16,824 nucleotides of DNA from Deltaproteobacteria bacterium (lineage in GTDB: Bacteria > SAR324 > NAC60-12): contig PAZT01000050.1 of the NCBI GenBank assembly GCA_002716165.1, positions 1 through 16,824 on the forward strand, given 5' to 3'. Every line of letters begins with the position of its first letter. Within the stretch, counting starts at the first letter, position 1. The notes under the pieces were generated by a model. The model worked only from the letters and a program-made list of their open reading frames with translations. It was not told where the DNA came from and searched no databases. Made by a program: the position numbers and the translations under genes. Below are positions 9,301 through 14,488 of the stretch, one piece after another.

Positions 9301-9864
9301 TTAAGGAAAATGTCTGGACCTCCTGAGGTCCTCCACATTGCTACACATGGTTTTTTTCTCAAAGAGGATGAACGCCTCGCCAAAAGAATCCAAGGACTCA
9401 GCAGAGGTTCAAGTGCTCTCCCTCCCCCTGCTGATAATCCCTTATTACGAGCAGGCTTGGCTTTTGCTGGATTAAATTCAAATGCCCCTTTACTCGGTGA
9501 GATAGACACAGATAATGATGGTGTTTTGACTGCCATGGAAGTGCTTAGCATAAATTTAGAAGGCACTCAAATGGTAGTTCTCTCAGCATGTGAAACTGGA
9601 CTTGGTGAAATACATGAAGGAGAGGGTGTCTATGGACTGAGGCGTTCTTTTCAGGAGGCCGGTGTAAAGAATGTTATAAATTCATTCTGGGAAGTAAGCG
9701 ATGCAGGTACACAATTATTGATGACAAAGTTCTATGACAAATTCCTTGCAGGTACAAATGCTCGTCAGGCTATGCGGGAGGCACGTCTAGAAATGCTGGA
9801 AGAGGTTCAGTGGAGTTCTCCATATTACTGGTCAGCATTTGTAATGGTAGGTCGAAATACCTAA
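6364..9864 (+). CDS. Secreted TPR-repeat CHAT domain protein (putative caspase-like protease)
   Basis: This 1166-aa protein starts with a Sec signal peptide: a basic end, the hydrophobic stretch FLLLALIFFSQLTF at 10-23 and a plausible cut after VFS (residue 31). No lipobox or later membrane segment is evident, so it is probably periplasmic or secreted. Residues about 50-620 hold some 14 tetratricopeptide repeats of 42 residues, of the kinesin-light-chain type (recurring GExHPxT, LNNLAxLYxxxG and AExLF). A helical region at about 620-755 leads to a CHAT (caspase HetF-associated with TPRs) domain at about 760-1166. The dyad residues of this clan CD peptidase family are present: His995 in LHIATHGFF and Cys1076 in VVLSACETGLG. 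Between them DTDNDGVLTAME (1048-1059) fits the EF-hand calcium loop pattern. The isoaspartyl peptidase gene starts 2 bp after its stop. The substrate is unknown. Some CHAT domains may act as scaffolds, so protease activity is inferred from the intact dyad. Confidence 0.92.
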   Translation: MRNIIIPSKFLLLALIFFSQLTFPTSNNVFSQTKSENVAEQWALSQTEIENFYREGELQAALNKAQDAVSLAETAFGNASLEAISSLLLQAQIHSELDQLEEANQIYQTALETTVSAYGESNSTTLLVLDSYGQFLNSIDPEMAEPILSEALRLSDKEDPQLASRMKALGLNLQEMGRVGDAEKMLNESLKLFQTVLGKNEPETLSTMALLAKLYMSQGKLKPAKKLFETTLPLMLDVLDKNNLLILESKENLGEIFRQQGSFSQAEKLFQETIKTATAEYGNEEPLVIQAKSHLAQLYEDTGMLKKALALHKQVYETDLAMLGENHPNTAGDLNNLASVRRRLGDYQKAENLFRKSLEVMISSLGEDSPQSVSVMNNLALLLENQGLYDEAEPLFKKAHTISEKIQGERHPTTLALLNNLAFLYESQGDFERSELNYRKVIQLNNEVFGEAHSNTLSNQNNLAYLFLRAERFDEARPIFTKVHNLWKKKLGANHQNTLKALNNLGRVYKSLGNLNEAEKLLTAALEGRKKVFGKRHADTLRSMNDFGELLVIQDKKEDALKIFRETLKLEEEVLGENHPYTFETLNNLSGLLEDLGKTEEAYEIYKIGFNRRNTFFDRVLWVAGDNTRQSYIKLHKPEQDAYIRILLSLDDERTSKDLLEVILQRKGMLLKITSETQQVVMLSGSSELQAITGKLTEVRKKLASLTLAGPNDQNRDQFGKMVYDLEEQVNNYQLELGKQSVRFRESTRKIQIEDVLAGLDESVLVDFLTYRKKDNSLALLAVVANQEGLNVIQYEDLEMIQAIIMELREIIQDEGAEDEDVKSVAYDLWEILWDPLNEFIAETESIFISPDSVLNVLPFDALTDEDDSYLLENYDLKIISSARDLALDQLTASKGEMLIIAGPDFDSDKIIKSPEAREITHNRSRSVSQGARMGSGLRGLNFDPLPGAEKEGEVIKEVSDTKERTTLIYSQRIAEENLLRKMSGPPEVLHIATHGFFLKEDERLAKRIQGLSRGSSALPPPADNPLLRAGLAFAGLNSNAPLLGEIDTDNDGVLTAMEVLSINLEGTQMVVLSACETGLGEIHEGEGVYGLRRSFQEAGVKNVINSFWEVSDAGTQLLMTKFYDKFLAGTNARQAMREARLEMLEEVQWSSPYYWSAFVMVGRNT

Positions 9865-9866
9865 AA

Positions 9867-10715
9867 ATGTTCCAGTTGGTTATTCATGGCGGAGCAGGCA
9901 GTCTTGAGGGAAAAACTGCTGAGGCTAAAAACATCCATCAGTCTCTATGCAAAATTTGGGAAGAAACTTTTGAGATACTAAATAATAAGACCGCAGAAGA
10001 AGCAGTAATAAGTGGGATATGTATGCTAGAAGATGATCCTATTTTTAACGCTGGAACAGGTTCAAAACTTCAAGCAGATGGTGAAGTACGTATGAGTGCT
10101 GGGTTGATGGATGGTGTTAATAATAGGTTTTCGGGTGTAATTAACGTACAAAATATACGTTTTCCAATTAAAGCTGCAGCATTACTTTCCAAAGAAAAAA
10201 ATAAAGTTTTAAGTGCCAATCAGGCTACGGAGTTTTGCAGAAAACATAGTTTTAATGAACATGATCCCTTAACTCCTACACGCATTAGGGAATATAAACA
10301 AAAATATGAAGGCTTGCATGGAACTGTAGGTATCGTTGCACTTGATAAAAAAGCAAACATTGTTGCCGGCACTTCAACAGGTGGTATTGGAAATGAAACT
10401 CCGGGACGCGTTAGTGACAGCCCCACAGTAGCTGGTACATATGCTTCATCTAAAGCAGGGGTATCCTGCACAGGGATTGGTGAACAAATAACTCAGCAGG
10501 CAGCAGCAGCGAAGATTGTCATTCGTGTTGAGGATGGAATGACTCTTAGTGAGGCAGTTTCAAAAACAATTATGGAAAGCAACTATTTCAATTATTCTTT
10601 TGGACTAATCAGTCTAGATGCTAATGGCCGAATAAAGGTCGGAAAAACTGCAGCATTAGGTGAAGTTTATTATGCTTATCACAATGGAGAAAGAATCGAA
10701 ACATTCTATAAATAG
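9867..10715 (+). CDS. iaaA: Plant-type L-asparaginase / isoaspartyl peptidase (Ntn hydrolase)
   Basis: The product is 282 aa and belongs to the N-terminal nucleophile asparaginase family (E. coli IaaA/EcAIII), which removes N-terminal isoaspartate from dipeptides and hydrolyses asparagine. The N-terminal strand LVIHGGAGS, the NAGTGSKL segment and the autocleavage site HG-TVG are all present. Cleavage would expose Thr153 as the nucleophile, leaving an alpha chain of 152 and a beta chain of 130 residues. Downstream, TSTGGIGNETPGRVSDSP and SCTGIGE are the usual substrate-binding and active-site segments. I chose the ATG at 9867: MFQLVIHGGAG begins exactly where the family begins, whereas the in-frame ATG at 9810 would add 19 residues encoded inside the CHAT gene. 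There is no signal peptide, so it is cytoplasmic. At 282 aa it is shorter than E. coli IaaA (321). The 2-bp gap to the CHAT gene suggests translational coupling. Confidence 0.93.
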   Translation: MFQLVIHGGAGSLEGKTAEAKNIHQSLCKIWEETFEILNNKTAEEAVISGICMLEDDPIFNAGTGSKLQADGEVRMSAGLMDGVNNRFSGVINVQNIRFPIKAAALLSKEKNKVLSANQATEFCRKHSFNEHDPLTPTRIREYKQKYEGLHGTVGIVALDKKANIVAGTSTGGIGNETPGRVSDSPTVAGTYASSKAGVSCTGIGEQITQQAAAAKIVIRVEDGMTLSEAVSKTIMESNYFNYSFGLISLDANGRIKVGKTAALGEVYYAYHNGERIETFYK

Positions 10716-10726
10716 TGCTCTCAATT

Positions 10727-11269
10727 CTATCTGATATCAGTAATTTTTTCTCTCTCACTATCTAACCAATCTCCTAAAAATAACTGTTGAGAATCTGGCA
10801 TTTTGTAACGTTGTTCCAAAATAAAATTTTCTAAGAATGGACTAACTCGCAGCAAAAACTCATTCCTCCAGATTTTGCTTTTGCTCAATCTAGCATCATA
10901 ACGTAATTCCCCAATCCCAATTTGACGTTTAAACCTAAAGCGCTCCATCTCGTAACCGGATGAAAAAAAAACTAATTCAATGGCTGATGCCTGTAGATCA
11001 AAAATAATTCGAAATTGCCCATTCTCTTGAGGGAAAATTAAACGAGTCCTTGGGGCATAAAAAGGAAACTCCTTATCAAACTGAATGAACTGAGAATAGT
11101 ATTCAAGAACAACAATAAAAAATTTAGACTTCAAAACTTTCCCACTATCCTCAAGCAAAGTTCCTTCAATAAAACGAGTCCCCCACCCTGGTTTATAATT
11201 TAACGACTCAGGATAGCATCCTCCAAAAAATAATGTTATAAAAAGAAAAAAAAGGTGAAAGGATCGCAT
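10727..11269 (-). CDS. Putative lipoprotein of unknown function (180 aa)
   Basis: The N-terminus MRSFHLFFLFITLFFGGC is a lipoprotein signal peptide: a short basic end, a hydrophobic core and Cys18 preceded by Gly-Gly. Phe at -3 is not the usual Leu, so the lipobox is slightly off consensus. The mature part starts YPESLNYKPGWG. It then appears to form a beta-rich domain (FIEGTLLEDSGKVLKSKFFIVVLEYY, GQFRIIFDLQASAIELVFFSSGYEMERFRFKR), similar in layout to carboxypeptidase-regulatory or Ig-like modules; this is only a resemblance. A charged C-terminal tail follows. It converges with the isoaspartyl peptidase gene, 11 bp apart, with no convincing terminator. A perfect 16-bp palindrome lies 11 bp upstream of its start. 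It is probably anchored in the inner or outer membrane. No function can be assigned. Confidence 0.75.
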   Translation of the reverse strand: MRSFHLFFLFITLFFGGCYPESLNYKPGWGTRFIEGTLLEDSGKVLKSKFFIVVLEYYSQFIQFDKEFPFYAPRTRLIFPQENGQFRIIFDLQASAIELVFFSSGYEMERFRFKRQIGIGELRYDARLSKSKIWRNEFLLRVSPFLENFILEQRYKMPDSQQLFLGDWLDSEREKITDIR

Positions 11270-11279
11270 ACAAAAAATT

Positions 11280-11295
11280 ATTAACTATAGTTAAT
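11280..11295. promoter_or_regulatory. Perfect 16-bp palindrome, candidate operator
   Basis: ATTAACTATAGTTAAT is identical to its reverse complement over all 16 bases. It lies 11 bp upstream of the lipoprotein start codon on the minus strand, so a bound protein would block transcription or ribosome access there. It is also about 250 bp upstream of secA. Dimeric repressors of the GntR, MarR or TetR type bind such sites, but no regulator gene is present in the window. Confidence 0.45.
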
Positions 11296-11372
11296 GATTA
11301 AAGATAAGTAAATCCTTCAGACTGTATAAATTGGTTCTAAGTTAGAAGGGTTTTACCTAATCTTTGTATATC

Positions 11373-11401
11373 TTGACCAGCCACAATGGTTTTGGTAGAC
11401 T
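11373..11401 (+). promoter_or_regulatory. Putative secA promoter
   Basis: TTGACC at 11373-11378 (five of six) is followed after 17 bp by TAGACT at 11396-11401 (four of six). Transcription would begin near 11408, giving a leader of about 130 nt that contains the palindrome at 11477-11488. Spacing is ideal but the -10 is mediocre. Confidence 0.35.
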
Positions 11402-11476
11402 TAAAACATTGGATTTTAGCGTGAACTAAGGTTGAAATCCAGATAAGAAATTAATAATCACTTAGAACCTCGTCGG

Positions 11477-11488
11477 GACTTTAAAGTC
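11477..11488 (+). promoter_or_regulatory. 12-bp palindrome in the secA leader
   Basis: GACTTTAAAGTC is a perfect palindrome 52 bp before the secA start codon. With the flanking GG and TT it could fold in RNA as GGGACU-UUAA-AGUCUU, a six-pair stem with two G-U pairs, followed by U, CC and U. It may be an operator, a weak attenuator-like hairpin or chance. There is no SecM-like arrest peptide gene upstream. Confidence 0.3.
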
Positions 11489-11540
11489 TTTCCTCAAACC
11501 TACTATCCTCACTTTGCTGTAATCGAGCTTAAAGAGAAAT

Positions 11541-14258
11541 ATGTGGACACAAATTGTAAAATTTTTTGGTGATGAAAACTCAAAAACGCTTAAGAGTTTT
11601 CAAAAACATGTCGACAAAATTAATGAGCTTGAAGAAGCAATGCATGCTCTGAAGGATGATGAATTCCCTTATAAAACTGCCGAATATAAGAAGCGGATCC
11701 TAGACGGAGAATCCTTAGACGAACTTATTCCTGAAACATTTGCTCTTGTAAGAGAAGCATCTAAAAGGGTTATTGGAGAACGCCATTTTGATGTACAACT
11801 ACTGGGAGGGCTTGCATTGCATCATGGCAACATTGCTGAAATGTCAACGGGTGAAGGAAAAACTTTATCTTCAACTTGCCCAGTTTTTCTAAACGCTCTA
11901 TCAGGGAATGGTGTACATATAATAACGCCTAATGATTATCTAGCTAAACGCGACAGTAAATGGATGGGACAGATTTTTGAATTTCTTGGATTAAGTGTTG
12001 GTTTGGTACAGCACGGGTTTCATGATGAAGAACGTCGAAATGCTTATGGTGCAGATATTACATACGGTACAAACAATGAGTTTGGTTTTGATTACCTGCG
12101 CGATAATATGAAGTTTTCTCTTGAAGACTATGTCCAGCGAGAATTTAATTTTGCAGTAGTGGATGAAGTAGATAGCATTCTTATTGACGAGGCTCGGACT
12201 CCTTTAATCATCAGCGGTCCTACTGAAGACAATGTAGAGAAATATCACCAAATTAATAAATTTGTTTACGGACTTAGTCGTGAAATACGAAAGGAAGAAG
12301 TTGGCAAACTACCCCCGAATCAAATTCACAACCTTGCCGAAAATTTGGAAGAATTGGAAGACCACGACATTGTTCGTGAAGGAGATTATGCTCTTGATGA
12401 AAGGGCACGAAGCATTAACCTAACAGACCAAGGTTCAGTTAAAATAGAAGATCGTCTGCATGAAATGTTGGTTAAAGATACCAGTCTATTTGATTATGAA
12501 AACATGGAAATTCTGCATCATGTGAACCAAGCCCTTAAAGCACATTATTTGTTTAACAAGGATGTTGATTATGTTGTTCAAGAAGGTCAAGTTATAATTG
12601 TAGATGAGTTTACAGGACGTTTAATGCCCGGTAGACGCTTCAGCGATGGTCTCCATCAAGCTTTAGAAGCAAAAGAGGGAGTCACTATCGAAAGAGAGAA
12701 TCAGACACTTGCCACAATAACATTTCAAAATTATTTCCGTCTCTATAAAAAATTATCTGGAATGACAGGTACGGCAGAAACAGAAAAAAATGAATTTAAG
12801 AAAATATACAATCTTGGTGTTGTTGTAGTCCCAACAAATAAACCTCTTGCTCGTAAAGACCTATCTGACGTTGTGTTTAAAACTGTTGGTGCAAAGTATC
12901 GCGCCACCATAAAGCGTATATCTGAACTTCACGAAAAGGGCCAACCTGTCTTAGTAGGTACAGTTTCAATTGAAGTATCAGAAGCTATTAGTAAATTGCT
13001 CAATAAAGAAGGTATTAAACATGAGGTACTGAATGCAAAACACCATGAACGTGAAGCTGAAATTATTGCGAATGCGGGTCATTATGGCGCTGTAACCATT
13101 GCTACAAATATGGCAGGGCGGGGGACGGACATAAAACCATCTCCAGAAACTTTGGAAGTTGGAGGATTATTTGTTCTTGCAACGGGGCGTCACGACAGTC
13201 GAAGAATAGACAATCAATTTCGTGGACGCTCAGGGAGACAAGGAGATCCTGGAGCCTCCCAGTTTTTGCTATCTCTTGAAGACGATTTGCTACGTATTTT
13301 TGGAGGAGAACGTATATCTAACCTAATGGACAAACTTAATATTGAAGAAGACGAGCCTATTGAACATGTTTTCATAAGTAAGGCTATTGGAAACGCACAA
13401 AAAAAAGTCGAAGGATATCATTTTGATATTAGGAAACATGTTCTTGAATATGATGACGTAATGGAAAAGCAGCGGTCGATTATTTATGGACGGCGCCGAG
13501 ATATTCTTGGAAATGATGTACAGAATCTTGTTCTCGAAATGTGCGATGGTGTAGTAGATCAGCTAATGGATCAATTCTGCCAGAATAAGTATGCTGATCA
13601 ATGGGATGTTCAGGGATTTAGCCGTTCTTTTGAAAGTACCTTTGGAAGAATACCAAACGAAAAATGGTATGAAGAAGAACTTAAACCAGACGAGTATGTC
13701 GAATTATTTTATGTTTGGGTAGAAACACTTTACAAAGAAAAAATTGATTTTTTCAGCAAAGTTGCAGAACTAAACTTTGCAGGAGATGCTGGTGGAAAAG
13801 AAAATAAAGAACTTTTGGGTAAAATGATTCTTGACTTGGAAAGGCAGGTCTTGCTTAAAGTAAATGATAATCTTTGGAAGGACCATTTACTTTCAATGGA
13901 CCATCTGCGGGAAGGAATAGGTTTAGTAGGTTATGCTCAGAAAAAACCCCTCGACGAGTACAGAAGACAGGCATTTGATATGTTTTCTGATTTAATGAAC
14001 AGAATAGAATTAGAGGCAATCAGTACTTTCTTTAAATTAACAATAGCCCAACCCATTGCAGAGCCTGAACCAAATTCGCTGTCACAGGATATGGAGTTTA
14101 TTCATGGGAAAGTCGAAGAACCAGCTGAAGCACGAGCAAAAAATAAAAAACCACAACCAGTACGTGCTCAAGCTTCTATTGGAAGAAACGACCCTTGTCC
14201 ATGCGGAAGCGGTAAAAAATATAAAAAATGTTGTGGCCTTGCCAAAAAAATTGCCTGA
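11541..14258 (+). CDS. secA: Protein translocase subunit SecA
   Basis: This 905-aa protein is the ATPase motor that drives unfolded preproteins through SecYEG. Nucleotide-binding domain 1 has Walker A TGEGKT (K107) and the DEVD box at 208-211 followed by SILIDEARTPLIISGP. The preprotein cross-linking domain lies at about 225-380. NBD2 carries MAGRGTDIKPSPETLEVGGL and QFRGRSGRQGDPG. The scaffold helix region includes HVLEYDDVMEKQR, and the helical wing/IRA1 region includes LWKDHLLSMDHLREGIGL. The C-terminus has the zinc-binding tail with C886, C888, C897 and C898 (CPCGSGKKYKKCC), which contacts SecB and the ribosome. In the N-terminal motor segment AEMSTGEGKT has Ser where many SecA proteins have Lys or Arg. 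The length is that of ordinary SecA rather than the longer Bacteroidetes form. AAAGAGAA sits just before the ATG. It has its own upstream region and probably supports export of the nearby CHAT protein and lipoprotein, as it does for all Sec substrates. Confidence 0.97.
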   Translation: MWTQIVKFFGDENSKTLKSFQKHVDKINELEEAMHALKDDEFPYKTAEYKKRILDGESLDELIPETFALVREASKRVIGERHFDVQLLGGLALHHGNIAEMSTGEGKTLSSTCPVFLNALSGNGVHIITPNDYLAKRDSKWMGQIFEFLGLSVGLVQHGFHDEERRNAYGADITYGTNNEFGFDYLRDNMKFSLEDYVQREFNFAVVDEVDSILIDEARTPLIISGPTEDNVEKYHQINKFVYGLSREIRKEEVGKLPPNQIHNLAENLEELEDHDIVREGDYALDERARSINLTDQGSVKIEDRLHEMLVKDTSLFDYENMEILHHVNQALKAHYLFNKDVDYVVQEGQVIIVDEFTGRLMPGRRFSDGLHQALEAKEGVTIERENQTLATITFQNYFRLYKKLSGMTGTAETEKNEFKKIYNLGVVVVPTNKPLARKDLSDVVFKTVGAKYRATIKRISELHEKGQPVLVGTVSIEVSEAISKLLNKEGIKHEVLNAKHHEREAEIIANAGHYGAVTIATNMAGRGTDIKPSPETLEVGGLFVLATGRHDSRRIDNQFRGRSGRQGDPGASQFLLSLEDDLLRIFGGERISNLMDKLNIEEDEPIEHVFISKAIGNAQKKVEGYHFDIRKHVLEYDDVMEKQRSIIYGRRRDILGNDVQNLVLEMCDGVVDQLMDQFCQNKYADQWDVQGFSRSFESTFGRIPNEKWYEEELKPDEYVELFYVWVETLYKEKIDFFSKVAELNFAGDAGGKENKELLGKMILDLERQVLLKVNDNLWKDHLLSMDHLREGIGLVGYAQKKPLDEYRRQAFDMFSDLMNRIELEAISTFFKLTIAQPIAEPEPNSLSQDMEFIHGKVEEPAEARAKNKKPQPVRAQASIGRNDPCPCGSGKKYKKCCGLAKKIA

Positions 14259-14271
14259 CCATTTTTCCTGT

Positions 14272-14293
14272 CAAATAAATATTTGCCTTTTTT
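14272..14293 (+). terminator. Weak candidate terminator after secA
   Basis: A short hairpin CAAAT-AAAT-ATTTG at 14272-14285 is followed by CC and a run of six T (14288-14293). It lies 13 bp after the secA stop. The stem has only five pairs, mostly AT, so termination here is uncertain. Confidence 0.3.
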
Positions 14294-14443
14294 CTGCCAT
14301 TTCAATCTTAGATTTGAAACTAAGCGAGTATTTAGGTTGAGACTTCCCTGAATCATGTCAACGGTAAAAAAGACACTGGGTTTCAAATTAGTGGATTTCA
14401 AATATTCAACATGCTACATTTACGCATTTTTCAATTATTTACA

Positions 14444-14449
14444 TATAAT
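14444..14449 (+). promoter_or_regulatory. Putative -10 element of the valS promoter
   Basis: TATAAT at 14444-14449 is a perfect -10 hexamer. The best upstream partner is TTTACG at 14419-14424, four of six but with a long 19-bp spacing. Transcription would begin near 14456, about 33 nt before the valS ATG. No leader peptide or T-box-like element is visible in the short leader. Confidence 0.45.
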
Positions 14450-14488
14450 CAAAATTAAAACATATTTTAGTAATTCACCAAATATAAA

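Noticed and set aside
9270..9566. 98-codon minus-strand frame inside the CHAT gene
   Set aside because: It is antisense to the conserved CHAT catalytic region, with no recognisable product; it is a shadow of the real gene.
6364..9864. TPR-CHAT protein as a Craspase (type III-E CRISPR) or gasdermin-activating defence protease
   Set aside because: There is no CRISPR array, Cas gene or gasdermin-like gene nearby, and the protein has a Sec signal peptide, which does not fit a cytoplasmic defence role.
9810..9866. Upstream in-frame ATG extending the isoaspartyl peptidase by 19 residues
   Set aside because: The extension lies inside the CHAT coding region and precedes the family's normal first strand (LVIHGGAG), which starts right after the ATG at 9867.
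10731..10740. CTGATATCAG palindrome between the convergent peptidase and lipoprotein genes, considered as a terminator
   Set aside because: A 10-bp perfect palindrome leaves only a three-pair stem once a loop is allowed, so it is too weak for a terminator, although T-runs follow.
11386..11424. 12-codon ORF upstream of secA (MVLVDLKHWILA), considered as a SecM-like leader peptide
   Set aside because: It has no ribosome binding site, arrest motif or signal sequence, and it begins upstream of the probable transcription start.
14259..14488. T-box or other tRNA-sensing leader before valS
   Set aside because: No specifier stem, T-box sequence or strong terminator hairpin is seen, and the likely leader is only about 33 nt.
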